From positions 34,352,181-34,416,180 of the forward strand of contig NC_034412.1 in the NCBI RefSeq assembly GCF_002078875.1: DNA of 64,000 nucleotides. Direction: 5' to 3'. Below are positions 1 to 12,800 of this stretch, piece after piece. The translations under genes were made by a program, and so were the position numbers. Numbering within the stretch: the stretch's first letter is position 1; each line of letters opens with the position of its first letter. Below the pieces are notes generated by a model. It worked only from the letters and a program-made list of their open reading frames with translations, was not told where the DNA came from and did not search any database. The DNA is from Numida meleagris. Its lineage: Eukaryota > Chordata > Aves > Galliformes > Numididae.

Positions 1-3000
1 CCATACCACAGCGGTGATCGGTGTCCTGTCGGGATGGGACGCAGCTCTGTCAGCCTGCTCGCGAATGGGTACGCGTCACAGCCAACACGCCTCCCTTGGC
101 CTGGGAGGTTCGGAACACTTGGTTTCACCTTGAGAACCATCGGGCTTTACCGGCTATAAGTACCCTTCTGGACGCAATAATAAAAGGAAGAGCTTTACAG
201 AGGACACAGCACGCAGTCAAGGAGACCGGCATTGCCAAGCCACCCAGCTCCACACCCTCCTTGTAACAGAGCACATACTGTAGCAAAGCACAAGTCTTTC
301 CACACACGGAGCCGACCAAACAATCAACAAAGCACACACTGGGATGCTGTTTAGTTGCTGGATCTACTGTCCCTTTACGCTGAGAAATCCCACCTTTCAT
401 CCATAGCAGGAGCAGATCTTCAGTGAACCCCTGGCAGCAACACAGGACCCGTTGAGCCCAGCAAGAGACGTTTCATATCTCTACCTGTGGCAAAGCAACA
501 AATGTTTCCTTCAGCCCTATGCCACTTTGTACAAGAGTTACATTATTTTTGCAGGGATGCAGGACCTGATTTGAGGACCGCCAGTCTGATGTTTCACGTT
601 TACATTCTCAAGCATAAATACCAGGTAAATGAAGGTTATGTCCATGAAGAACAGCAGACTGTATGCCCGCTGGCAAGAACTGTCGGGCCTTGAGCAGTTA
701 CTCCAGGTTTGGCTTCTCTCTTGCCATAACAGCCTCAGCACCACACAGTGTGAGCTGGAAAATAGTTGTTTACCACAATAGCAGAATGAAAAGGATCCGT
801 ACGGTTAGGATTTTCTCCAAACCACAATTAAGCTTATTAAATATGTATATATCCAGTGAGCAAAATCATACATTATTTATTTCTTCCTGTATTAGTTGTT
901 CAGCTCCAGCTTTTGGGGAGTGCTTTCTGTGCTCTAGGTTTCAGTATCCCTACAGCCTTTGATTTAGTGCCCTCTCCTGTTTGATTGTGTGAGTGCATGT
1001 TACCCTATGGTTAATTACTCTCATTTAGCCCTCAGCGGAGAATTGCATTTCCAGAAACTACTGAAGAACTAAAGTAGCCTGACACAAGAAGAAGGAAGCC
1101 AGGAGAAAAGCAGTTTACAAGAAGGTCATCTAGGAAATCTCCGCAGACCTCTGTAAGTTAACTACAGAGAGGAAAAGAAACAGAGCAATTACAATCCTGA
1201 TACGCATTATTCTCTCTTTTCTCCCACTTCTTCATACTTTCTCCCTTAATTCAATTGGTTTGCACGCTGCAGTCAATACCAAATAGGGAAGATGCAGTAC
1301 AGATGGTAGAGCTTCCTGGTGTACAGCACAACACGCAGCAATCTATAACGCTTCCGTCGGGGCACAGTCAGAGCCCACATGCATCTTTTGAGACATTATT
1401 AAGTAACGAAGGTTTAAAATAAGGATAACTATTTATCACTCAACAAGCAAGATTCTAGATAATTAAATGACACTGAATCTATACATTAGTATAGATATCA
1501 GAAGCCCTTCTTCCTATCCCAGTAAAGCTGGAGTAGTCAAGATCTCCTGCAGCATTCCCAGTGAAGGAGATAAGGCCAGAACGCAGGAAAATCCTGTTAC
1601 CTACCACACCATTCAGTGGCCACAGCTCTGGAATAAACATGACTTCCCTCATTCTGCACACCTTCTGTTTGCTGCAGCAGTAAGCAGAGCAACAGCAGCA
1701 TACAACCAAGAAAGACCATTCTTAAGAGCAGAACTGTCCATGTGGCAATAGGGGCAGCTCTCTAGAGATAAGCTAGTTAATCCGCAGGCAGAAGACCAAG
1801 CAATATTTGTTCCTACACCCCTTTACACAAAATACCTTCTGACTAAATCTCTCCCCTCACCCCATACGTGCCTGTGCTCTCTAAGTGACCCTGCCTTATC
1901 TCCTAACATCAGCAAAAAGGAAACAGCATCTGCAGCAGCTGTACCTCCAAGGCGGTACTCAGCCGTGCCATCTGCAAGCAAACATGACAAAACAAACCGC
2001 AGAGCTCCTAGGTTGTCGCTCAGCTCATAGAAGCTTTGTGTACTTCCGCGATAAAACAGGAGCTGGGATGGGCTAGCTGGTACAAAATTGGAGGGAGAGG
2101 AGACGAAAGGGTGGGGGTGGGAAAGCACAGTCCTGGTGTTTGGTTCAATGTTTTTGGTTGTTTTGTTTTGTTTTCCAGAGAACTGAGCAAAAATAGTGTT
2201 TTGTCACATCATCAAAGCTTGATGCTCAGGCACAAGAAGTCCCAGTTAAGGTATTTCACTCAGATTTTCCAGACTTTGAGAACCAACCTGCAGTTTTAGT
2301 GGCCTATTTCAATAGCTGTCCTATGTTTTTATAAAGCAAGTAAAAAACCAAGTTCTGTATTGATATCAACATGGGAAAAGGTACAACTGAAACTGCTGGG
2401 TGGACTTCACCTATGTCCAGCCCTTCAGCTGAACAGGTTAGTGCTAGCGGCAGCAAGTATTCAGCCTTCCATGAGCCAGCACTAGAGGGAGGTGAAACGC
2501 TTCACTGCCTGCTTTTGCAGATGCTTGCTGAGCACAGAGAAGCATTTTGGCGGTTCAGACAAAGTCAAGACTCTTCAGTTTTTTCTGGGATTTGAAGTAT
2601 ATTGCCAAGCACAACCTTTCTTCTCATCTCTCCTTTAGTCTTTCCATCTTCCTGTTACAGGACATCTGCTGTTAATGCAGGGTAAATGAGTTGAAGCCAA
2701 CTGCTTTGTGCTACATGTCATCGCAGCTCAAGCTCATGATGCATTTCTAGTTTCCTTCAAAAGCAGTATATCTTTTCTTTTTTCTTTTTTTTTTTTTAGA
2801 GGACCCCTGACATGAAGCGTATGCATGAGTTATTCTGAGACTACTACATGTTTTTGAAAACTGGGAGATGATAAGCTTTGGAAAGCACACCACAGGTTGG
2901 GCTTCTGTTCTTCATGCATCACTTACCATGGGCTAATATACCCCTTGTTGTCTGTTTGCCATATATATACCAGAGAATCTCCAGAGGTGAAGGGGCAGTC

Positions 3001-3763
3001 AGCAAATCCTACAGTGTTAGAAACCCTACAGCCAGGCACAGAAATTATAGCTTTTTTCTCACTGAGAATTCGTGAAAATTGCCAAATAAGAAATAGTACA
3101 ATTAAGAGTATGCATCCATCATAGAATGTTTAATCTACCAGATAACTACAGACAGGCATCCAACAAATAGCAACCTAAGACTTTTATTCTGGTAGCTCTG
3201 TCTACAAAAATTCCTTTTAATCACAGAGGCTTTATCCTTTAAGTAGAGGGCTATGGAAGGGCTTTGTGGTGCTCGGGAGCCTGATTTCACTTCAGCATTA
3301 TTCCAGGTATTTATAAACAGGTGCAGAGGCAATAGGCCGTATTTCTGTTGGAACACTTATAATTTACTTTATGATAAAGGGAAGAGCATGAAGTTTTTTA
3401 TGCAATGGATAGCAATGTTATAACGCTGTAATTTCCCTTTCAGCATTTCTCCAAGGTTCTGCTTGCAGAGAAAGTAGTCAGATAGACCCTTTAGTTCAGA
3501 GTTTCCATATACATTGTGCATACTATACCTTATTTAGACTTCGTTTAGAATTATTGTTATGCTGTGATGGCTGTAACACTTTTTAGCTGACGGGGATCTC
3601 TGTAAATACTTTTTAGTAGATACACACTCATGTGCCTGCAAATAGCAGAACAGAGGGTTAGCAGAACACTGGCATACAAACAGATTACTTATTATAGATT
3701 TTTTTCATTATTAAGACAACAATAACAAGCCAAGATTATTTAGTGGTTACACATTTTGAGAAA
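1..3763. other. Intergenic stretch, no supported gene
   Basis: I see no coding exon, repeat family or RNA gene here that I can support. Open frames on both strands are at most about 100 codons, overlap one another, and have no recognisable protein motif. A T-rich tract lies near 2776-2798. The stretch lies downstream of MGARP on its strand and could hold distal untranslated sequence or regulatory DNA, but nothing in the sequence shows this. Confidence 0.5.
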
Positions 3764-3813
3764 NNNNNNNNNNNNNNNNNNNNNNNNNNNNNNNNNNNNN
3801 NNNNNNNNNNNNN
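3764..3813. other. Assembly gap, 50 N
   Basis: A run of exactly 50 unknown bases, which may be a placeholder size rather than a measured one. It lies just left of an LTR-like segment, so the 5' boundary of that element may be hidden here. Confidence 0.99.
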
Positions 3814-4297
3814 AGAGGGAAGAAAAAAAAGGCCATTGGCTTGTAAAGGGCCTTGTAGATACCTTTCCCTGTTCTTTTTCACATTTGGCCTAAGTTGCAA
3901 GGTGCCCCTCTAAGGGGGGGAATATTTTGACACATAACCACTTGTTCTGAGTTTCCATAGCCATTCTGTTCCTCATTAGGCCCTAAAGATCCTTGTCCAT
4001 TTGAACACTTGTGCCATAGCCGCCTATGGGGATTTTGCTGGCCACTCTCAGAGGAGCTTAACCACGGCCTAAATTGCTCCTGATTTGTACAAGAGTCTTC
4101 TCTCAACCCTCTGTTTCATTATGTCACTGCTACAATGTTACTGCTAAGGCAGAACACACAAAGACTGTAGCAAACTGAACCAAGTTTGGTAGCAACGGGG
4201 CTCAGCGCCCCCGAGTAGGAGCCACAACTGTGATCAATAAAGACAACCTCAACCAGCTTTCTTTTGATGTTCGTTGTTTGTCAAGTCGCGGTACAGT
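3814..4297 (+). mobile_element. Possible solo LTR of an endogenous retrovirus (5' edge unclear)
   Basis: This unique-looking block of about 0.5 kb has features of the 3' half of a long terminal repeat. A GC-richer stretch at about 4196-4227 is followed by a polyadenylation signal AATAAA at 4236-4241. About 55 bases of GT/T-rich sequence come next, and the block could end with the dinucleotide CA near 4297. No gag, pol or env-like frame is next to it, so it would be a solo LTR. The left boundary is lost in or near the 50-base gap, so no inverted TG...CA pair or target-site duplication can be shown. I do not recognise the family. A non-LTR origin is quite possible. Confidence 0.35.
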
Positions 4298-7015
4298 ACT
4301 TAATTGCTACTACATGCACACAGTTCTTGTTCTCAGCACAGAAGCTTTAAACATGTTTACTCTGGGCTTCTATTGTACAAGGAAGCATAGCATCTAAAAC
4401 GTTTACGCAGCAGAAAAACCAGATTTTTTGTACAGACAAATGTCCTATGGTTACAACTGCAAACAGGTACTTCGTGTAAGGTTTTAACTTACTTAGAACT
4501 TGTCACTTCCATTTTGGTGTGGAACATCATGGCGGTAGAATTAAGCACCACAGTTTGGACCAAAAGTAAGAAATGACTGTAAACACCTAGACAACCAGGA
4601 ACTAGAACAAGCTCACCTGGCAGGGATGCAGTGAAGCCTACTGCTTCTCTTAACACATCTGCCTATTGCATGCTGGGTGGTGCTCCGGCACTTGGTGCTG
4701 GGTGCTACTTTTTAAAGCAGAGTTGTTAATGACAGCAGCATCTAACTAATTTAAGTCATATTAGGATGTCTGTTGCAGCAACGAACACTGGTCCTAATGC
4801 GTAACGTGTGGAATGACAAACTGTGCAGCTTGTTTTATGTCTCCAGGGAAGAGTCTGAGGTTTCTCACAGGAGTCAGCAGGCTGATTGCCACAAATGTTT
4901 CTGTCAAACTTTTCAAAGGCGTCAAGTGCTGCTCACTGGGAAAAAGAAAAAAAAGAATGTGTTTTAGAGGGATGCTTAGCAACAGACTTCATTCATCAAG
5001 TCTATTTCTTTGCAGCATTCAAAGCACACTGTATTTCTGACTGCAAGTTATCAGTTCAGGGAATTACAGCATATAAACACTACTGCCGTGTGAATCCTAC
5101 TTTTCTGATGGCTTGTAGAAACTTGCTCTGCTACTCCCAGCAAAGCATGATTTCAATGAATCCCTTGACTTCAGCCCTGCTGCTCAGATGTAAGTCATCT
5201 CCCCATGCATGCAGGGCACATCCACTACTCCTCACACCTACAAATAGTTACTTGCTTAACTTTAAGCATGAGGTAAACTAGTCATGTTTGCTGAAATTAC
5301 TGATCTAACTCATTTCGTGGCAGTGTCGGTTCGGGGCCAAGACCCACACACAGAACTGCTGCATACTCTCAAAATAAAGGGCTACAACAGCGTTTTCTTC
5401 CTCAGACATGCTCTCAGCATCAAATCCAGGCTTAATCTGAGAATTTCCTCCATTCCTACTACTTCTACCCCTTCACTGAATAAGTAGTATTTTTTGAAGT
5501 GCCAACTACTATAACAGTGCTGCACTTTTTAGGGTAGCAAGATGTTGACAGGTGGAGAAAAGGAAAAAGAAACAGTTCCTAACACTGTTGCTTTCTCTCT
5601 ACCACTATTTGTGTGTCCTCATTCATGTGCCCTCCACCTTCATTTTGAGCAACACTTCCAGCTCTGAGGAGCACACTGACAACTTTTCTGCACATCAGCC
5701 ACACATTAATTATCTGCTCCCTTTCAAACCTTTATTCCCAGTAAAATACGAGCATTCCATTTGGTAGAGGAAGATCCCATACACAAGAATTTTGTAAGCT
5801 ATTTTATAATGTTGGCATTGGTTTCATTCTGATTTTTTTTCTCTGTTTCAAATGCTAAAACAAGATGCAAAAAGATGTAAGACATGGTTTATTTATTGAC
5901 ATCGCTTAGGAACATTATTTACCTCTTATCAAAAGATGACAAGAGGCATTAAGATAGAGTATATTATTGTGGATGATGGAGTAAGCGAACACATGCTTGA
6001 GCACAGCCCATACTTCTATACCACTTAGTTTTAAGGGTTTGCAGACACAGGGCTTTCTGAGGATACAATGAAAACTAACACTTTCTTTGCTCTGTTTCCC
6101 TTTCCTCTTGTACTGGTGCTCCGATAACTAATGTATTAATTGCTAAACTGGAATAAAAATAATATGCAGAGTTCCTGACCCAGGAGCTTTATTTGCTTAT
6201 CTTTCATTTGCTTCTATTAACGTATTTTCTTCCAAGCTTCTGTTTGTATTTCAGCCAACCTTTTCTTTCCCCTTGGGGTTCTATCACCATCTTACAGTAC
6301 ATTTTGGAAAGAAGAGTCACATGGAATAAGAAAACCTGAAGAAAATACTTTTTTTCTATGAAGTAATAAAGCCAACTGATGATACCTAAGCATTCCTTAA
6401 CACCACTCTACTGCAACACTTATTTAAAAGTAATCAGCCCCATGATTCAGGAGGCACAGATCAGACTCAGTAATGATATTATACTTGGTATTTTTCACTA
6501 GCACAAACTAAAAGTGCAGAGAGCTTAATCTTGAGAAATGCTTTAAAAAAAAAAAAAAAACAGGCTGGCAGGTAACAACTTCACCGTATTTACAGTGAGG
6601 ATAGCAAGAGAGGAGTTCATTTGTATGAGGTAATACTCCAGAAGTCTAATATTTCTATAATTCATATCAGCATTCAAAGAATAATTTTTGCCTAGAAAAA
6701 AAAAAAACAACACAACTCATGTCTGAACCCAATCTGCATGGAAGATAAAGCTGTAAATAAATACCCAGATTGAGAATTGAGAAAGTGTTAGTCCCTAGGC
6801 ATCTAACAGATGCTAATGATGATTCTTAAACACTAAAAAATACTTTTTTTTTTTTTACTTTTTTTTTTTTTAAAACAGGACAGTTGGTGGGTGTGGAAAT
6901 ACAAATTCACCATCAGAGTGCACATGCAGACTTTCCACTTGCTGCAGTTGCCACTACCTGGGAAAGTCCAAGGCGGATTGCAGGAAACCTCCTGCTGCAA
7001 TTGTACTGTGTACCT
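4298..7015. other. Non-coding stretch downstream of MGARP alternative exons
   Basis: No gene is supported. An A16 tract lies at 6545-6560. A nearly pure T tract lies at about 6846-6871, which is A-rich on the MGARP strand and starts about 145 bases past the stop of the distal candidate exon. Several TTTATT words (AATAAA on the minus strand), for example near 6187 and 5887, could serve as poly(A) signals for a distal MGARP transcript. That role is inference only. Confidence 0.4.
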
Positions 7016-7062
7016 TTAGGGTTCCTTAGTGACTTCTTCAGGTGCTTTCTCCTCCTCAGACG
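7016..7062 (-). CDS. MGARP: Candidate alternative terminal exon of MGARP (distal)
   Basis: On the minus strand a good acceptor (pyrimidine-rich tract ending TTTTCAG) opens a short frame. After two bases that complete a split codon it reads SEEEKAPEEVTKEP and then TAA. The composition (6 Glu in 14) matches the Glu/Ala-rich tail of MGARP, and the entry phase is the one used after MGARP exon 3 and at the possible exon 4 and exon 5 donors. If joined to the donor at 7717 it would end a predicted 235-residue protein, close to the 240 residues of human MGARP. No transcript evidence is available. It could also be a chance acceptor with a short frame. Confidence 0.45.
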
Positions 7063-7499
7063 CTGAAAATGCACACAAGATGCCAATGAGAAACACAGAC
7101 TAGTATACATGCAGAAGCAAAGGAAATAATTTACTCAGCTATGAATAAGAAGGCTCCTTAGGACTAAGGGGATATGATTTTCCAAGTCATACTAGGCATG
7201 CAGACATTTTTCCTTTAAACTTTATCTATCTAGCCACAATAAAGTTAAGGGACCATGCTTCCAAACTGCTTTGAAAATCTCTGCTGTGATGATTTTAACA
7301 CACATTTTTCTTTGCATGCTATTATATCATTCAAACTCAAGAGCAATCCTTTATAGCTGCACTGAAACATTGTAAGGTTTATAAATATCACATTTTACAT
7401 TTTTCTTTACAGCGGCATAATTTAAGAAAAGGCTATCTTTCAAGTTTAGTCAGACCTTTTTGTAAAAAGCGTGTTACATCACATACAGCAAACGGGAAC

Positions 7500-7505
7500 T
7501 TTATT
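7500..7505 (-). promoter_or_regulatory. Possible poly(A) signal after candidate MGARP exon 5
   Basis: TTTATT on the plus strand is AATAAA on the MGARP strand. It lies about 150 bases past the read-through stop of the acidic segment at 7652-7875, a normal position for a terminal exon poly(A) signal. The hexamer is common by chance in AT-rich sequence. Confidence 0.3.
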
Positions 7506-7651
7506 CCCAGCCACTTAGACAGGCACTGAGCTCAAATGCCACCAGTGCCCAACTTGCATCTATTTCTAATGCATAGCAAACAGTTTCAAAACAACATTTT
7601 CTGCTCCTGCTAAGTCACCACTAGTGGACACAAGGCATCACTTGAGCTAGC

Positions 7652-7875
7652 TCAGTGCAAGCAGCCATTAGTGATTTTAGAGACAAAAGCCTTCAGACCC
7701 AGCTGCACTCCTGCACCTTCTGAAGCTTGCCCCAACTCCTCAGCATCGGCGTCCTGGTTCCTCGCTGCCATGTCAGACATCTCTTGAGCTGCCAAGGCTA
7801 CTCCTTCCTGGACACTGTCCAAGCTTTCCTCATGGGCAGAAGAAGCTGCAACATCTGAGACTTCACTCACGGTTT
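7652..7875 (-). CDS. MGARP: Candidate alternative exon of MGARP (acidic segment)
   Basis: The minus strand shows an acceptor (…GATTCATAG) at 7876-7877, then two bases completing a codon, then an open frame rich in Glu, Ala, Ser and Asp. It starts TVSEVSDVAASSAHEES and continues with runs such as ADAEELGQASE. It can be read in two ways. It can run on to a stop at 7652-7654 as a terminal exon with an AATAAA 150 bases later. Or it can splice at GAAG|GTGCAG after 7717, giving a phase 1-1 exon of 159 bases that joins in frame to the segment at 7016-7062. The biased composition and matching phase resemble the low-complexity acidic C-terminal part of MGARP. The 12-kb distance from exon 4 and the lack of RNA evidence keep this tentative. 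Confidence 0.5.
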
Positions 7876-9134
7876 CTATGAATCAAATCAGACAGATAAT
7901 TGTCTTGTCTTCCCCCTCCATTCACCAGCACAAGAGAGGGAAAGCCACCAAGGCTCATAAAGCATGAAGCACCTGCCTAACAGTTGTGTTGGAAGTAATT
8001 GAAGGCAAGAGGGTCTATAAGATGATGAAATTTTGCTATGCAAATATATTTTTGCAAGTGGAATTCCATGAAATGTTATGAGTATCTGACGCTTCCTAGC
8101 CCTGAGGCAGAAAGATATAAACATGAGCTATTTTCACATCTTTAGGAAAAAGGTACACATTCTCTAAACTGAGTATTCTCTTTCAGTTACAGATTTTATT
8201 TTCTGCTTTCTCCCAATTTGTTAACAATATGCAAAATACTAACGGTTAAGATTCCATAGAAATATTCCTCAATTGATCAACAGCATTGGACACAACACAC
8301 GTACTCTGTGCATCCTCGCAAAGATGCCATTAGTAGTTTTAATGTAGAAATGTCTTAACATCAGGCTGAAGTGTCAGGCTGTGATTCCAGTGAAGCATGA
8401 TTGCCAACTAGCCATTTTTCAGTACTCCTTAAGGACAAAGCAATATATTTGTGTAGAGAAGTCCATAATATGTCTATTCATTGGCACGCTATGTGCCTCT
8501 ATACTCTGCAGAGATCAGACATATCATCCATTATTTACATTCCGAATTTTACTCAAGTAAAATATCTCCTATCATAATGTTCTAACCCAGGCATTGCATT
8601 TTTGAAAACATTTGCCTGTACATGAGTAAATGTCCCTGATCACTTCAGAAAACTCTACCTGTACTTTCATTCTTTAGAAAGCAGAGTGGCACTCACACTT
8701 ATCCTTTGAGTGCACGTGGACAGAATTCGGTTGGAGTGACCTTTCTGATGCCACAACTGAAGTGCTCTTTTCAAGAGGAAAAAGCTGGAAACAGCTCATG
8801 TTCAGAATGTGCTTGCTCATGGCCACATAAGCCACGGCAGCTTAGAGCAGTCACTACCCACTGCTTCAGACATTACCTTCAGCAAAGATTCAGACTAGTC
8901 CAGGAAGATGATTTTAGCACTGCCTTTTGTCCTACTGCAATTATGACAAGCTACCAGGTGTCGTTTGGCTTTTTGAGCACCATGAATATAAGTCCTGCTC
9001 ATTTTGTAACTGTTACTACCAGTGCAGCTTTCTTGACATATATGAAACCAAAAGTTGCCTAACATCAACCTTACAAAAGCTTATATTAAAAAAAAAAAAA
9101 GATTTTATCTGTAAGTATACATGTAAAGTTTAGT

Positions 9135-9317
9135 AAAGCACTGGAACAGGTTGCCCAGAGAGGTGGTGGAAGCCTCGTTTCTGGAGACATTCAAGGTCAG
9201 GCTGGACGGGGCTCTGAGCAACCTGATCTAGGTGAAGGTGGCCCTGCTTATTGCAGGGGAGTTGGTCTGGATGACCTTCAAGAGTCCCTTCCAATGTGAA
9301 AGATTCTATATCAGTAT
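9135..9317 (+). mobile_element. CR1 LINE fragment (3' end)
   Basis: This is a 5'-truncated copy of the chicken-repeat-1 non-LTR retrotransposon. It is recognised by the conserved 3' segment in the plus orientation: a 'ctggaacaggttgcccag' start, then 'ggtggtggaa', 'ctggatgacctt' and a decayed 'gattcta' end. It contains only the end of the element and its 3' untranslated region, so it cannot code for anything functional. Confidence 0.85.
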
Positions 9318-9425
9318 ATCTATAGAAAACTATTTAACACTTGCAAGATATTAGCTTCTCCATATTGCTGCAATTAGAATTTAGGGGGAAAACAGCAACA
9401 AGCTACGTGGTCACCTGTTATGTTA

Positions 9426-9881
9426 TCATTCTGATCCCCAGGATAGTGTCACATGTGCTTCGTCGTCAAGGAAGCAGCAGAGCATATAGATCAGGAAGGA
9501 TCTTTGTGTGTGATTTTGGTTGTCCAATTTGATATTGAACAGCCTGCAGAGAACTTCAGTGTTTTTTCCCTCTATTTGCATTGCCAGCACATCCTTCAAA
9601 GACGGCATCATCGTGAACAGTGTTGTACCAGTCCATAAACACGAAAGCTATCTTGAACATTAGCCTGATATACAAAACAAGTCTATTTTTTGTTTCTGTA
9701 TGCGGCCCCATCTTGGAATAAATGCTGCGTTCCACTCACCAGGTAAACACATTTTTCTCTGTTCTAGAGAATCCCTGTGATCCCAGGGCAACTCCACATT
9801 AATGATTACCTGAGAACAATCTGAGAACAAGTCACCCATCTCTTTCAGAATCACATTTGTGAAGAACATCAAATATAACAT
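9426..9881 (-). pseudogene. Unidentified coding-like remnant
   Basis: Two minus-strand open segments (9660-9881 and 9426-9611) lie in the same reading frame, separated by about 48 bases containing two stop codons. They read as protein-like sequence without low complexity, for example VELPWDHRDSLEQR in the first and LDNQNHTQRSFLIYM in the second. I do not recognise the family. It could be a decayed transposable element, an old processed pseudogene, or chance. Confidence 0.15.
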
Positions 9882-12800
9882 CAGATTGCCATACTTGCCT
9901 CTTCTATTGATCAGCTAATAGCGCGCAAAGCATCACGTTCTGGAATTTCTCCTTTTTGTTTCCCTGCATATTGATTTAACCTCCTGAAATCACTTCTAAC
10001 TTTCGTTAGTTCTACAATTATACAAAATTTAAGCTTCTTTCTTTTTCAAAATAGAGCTCTAGAGATGTTATAACATCTTAACTGAGGATGTTGCTTTTGA
10101 AGGCTGATCAGATTGAAATTCTGAAGTCCCATATGTCTTTGCGCAGCGATGACTGTGACTCATTTTGTCTACTTAAGCCAGCTTTCATACATTTCCTAAG
10201 CGCTTTGAAAATAACCTGCGTTGTTCATTGCCTCTCTGCAGTGAAGACACATGGTGTTTAAGTACTGTTTGGAGCGTTTTTTCCAGTGAATGCCCAGCTG
10301 CTTGATCACAGCTATTATACAACATTACTTCAGCTCCTCAGCATCTGTAACAAAACACCTATTTGCAGTATTCCAGTCAGATCTATCTCAAATGATTCAT
10401 CCTGAACCACATAATGTAAAAATGACCATGTTCTTCAATTTCTTAGTTTCTTCCTTAGTGTTTTTTTCTTCATTCTGCAGAAACAAACAAACCAACCACC
10501 ATCACTTTCCAACAGCTGGATGGTTTCATAACTGCAGTTTCATTCCGTGTTTTTCTCCTACCCCAATTCTTACTAGGACATATTACCCTACAGACTCCAT
10601 ATGTGTCATAGTTTCACGCAAGGTATTATACTGATAGAATTTTTTACACGAAGGCTGAAGTTTTGCTTTTTGCGGGTTTCTGAAAAAAAAAAAAGATTTT
10701 TTAAACAATTCTTCATCAGGCATTTGTCAAATATAAGTTCTCCTCTGGAATAGCAGCTAAGTCACACCATCGATGGATACTTCTTTTTTCATTTTGCTAG
10801 GCATTTGCATGTAATATTGCACTTGCAGATCTGAATTAGGAGCTCAACCTTCTTGTCCTTGCAACAAAAGATAGTACAGAAGAATTTCAGGCCTCTGAAA
10901 CATCAATCTTGCTCACTAGCTGATGGAAGTAGCTAGGCGTTACAAACTGCAGGGAGCACAAAGTCCTCAGTGTTTTTGGACTCCTGGCATGGTATTGCTG
11001 CACAATCATCAGTACATAACACCTTTATAATATCCATCGCTTCAGTTTAACACTGAACTCTAACAAAAATACCGCCTATTTACACGTAAGATCATTACAT
11101 GCACTCTTAAGGAGGTTTCAGCCCCTTTGCTGTGAAAGATCACGATTCAGAGAAGAAATACGCCCTTCCAAACTGTGCAAGCAGCAACACAACTGGGCAA
11201 GAACCAGCTGCGCACTACACATGCACCAAACAATACCAAACGACTTACGTTCTGAAGACTCATCTGCTTTCAGTTGAGCAAATATAAAAAAGGAAATTGG
11301 ATTTTCAGAGAAAAGGAAATTAAGGTTTTGCCTTGTTTTTAAACAAGGCAGCAGCATTAGGAAGCTCCAGTAGCTTACTGGTACTGTGTCCAACATCTAG
11401 TTTCACCCAGAAGTACAATTTTTAGGGAATAGTATCCCTATCATTTCAGTGAAAAAAAAGCTTCCTTCTGTATAAAATTACAATTCCTACAGCCTCTAAG
11501 AACACAGCTTTCACTCCTACAAATTAAAGAAGTTCCAGCATTGAGAAAGCAGGACTATACATCTCTCTGTATTCACAATGGAACAAAAAGCATTCCAAAT
11601 CCATTGCGTTTCTGCATTCTCATGATTTTCAATTGACTGGTCTTAATATTAGCAAGCTCAGCATTCTCCCAGCAGAACAGATAAACATGATAAGCAGGGA
11701 CACGTATGACCCATATCACTGACTGATGTTTGCTCCAGCTAATAATTTAAAATGTTCTTTTAGTTTCAAATCACACATGGGTTGACCTTCTCCAGACATT
11801 AGCAATAACACACAGATAGAGTTTCAGAATTCAGATCCTACCATTTGCATAACATCTTCCCCCAAAGCTCTGAAGCTTTCTAAACAAGCTTTAAAACTTT
11901 CCCGAGGGACTTTTCAAACAGGGATCGGTCTGGACTTCTGTCTGGGACTCACAGTTCCCTTCTGAAATTGAGCCTACTTCCATTGGCAGTCATGTCTCAC
12001 CACCTGGAAAACAAGAAGCTGTACGGTGACCCTGAAGCAGGCAAGTGAAAGGGAGCTATGGAACAAGTTGAGCAGACACTGATGGGAGTGGATCTGAAAT
12101 CTGCTAAGAGCTCTACTCTTACAAGAAGTTTTGTAGAAGATAACATTTCTGAGAGCACTTCTACATGGGAGTTACTGTCAGATTTTTGAGTTCAGCGTTC
12201 ATAAAGCTGAATTTTCCAAAGTTCACACCATGCACCCTGCATGAAAGCTAACAAACCAAACTAACAATGATCAGATATGTACTTATTATTTCATATGTCA
12301 GGTTTCACTGATCAGAAATCCTTAAAAGAAAAAACACACCACAATAGAATATGAGATCAAAGAGAAGAAAAAACAAACCTCCACTTATCTAGAGTAATGT
12401 CAGCGTTGTCAGCCATGTTAATGTGAGGGTTAGGTCTTCAAACGTCCACTACAGTAGCAGCTAGTTAACAATTAACCACTAAGGAAACAAACAAACATTC
12501 ACTGATATAAATTATTCTAAAAAGCAAAGAACTGCTTTCTTCCCTCCTCATTCAGATGAAACATTTTACATTGCGAAAGCAAAACACTTTTCTATATAAA
12601 GACAGATAGAGAAAAATCAACTTATGTAGTGCAGCATGAAAAGAGGGGAAAGTCCACATTTAAAAGAACAAACAACACAGCTGGGGGTGGAGGGCACTCT
12701 GGGAATTCAGAATTTCACACTCACAGCAGAACTTGCCCCACCTTTGGCCAGTTAGCACTGCTGCAGAGCGATCTCCTTGTTCAGAGTGCTTTGTTGTTGA

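Noticed and set aside
11835..11882. Exon-like segment on the minus strand (acceptor TTGTTTAG, donor ATGGTAGGA)
   Set aside because: The translation has no likeness to MGARP or any protein I know, and short AG...GT pairs like this are common by chance.
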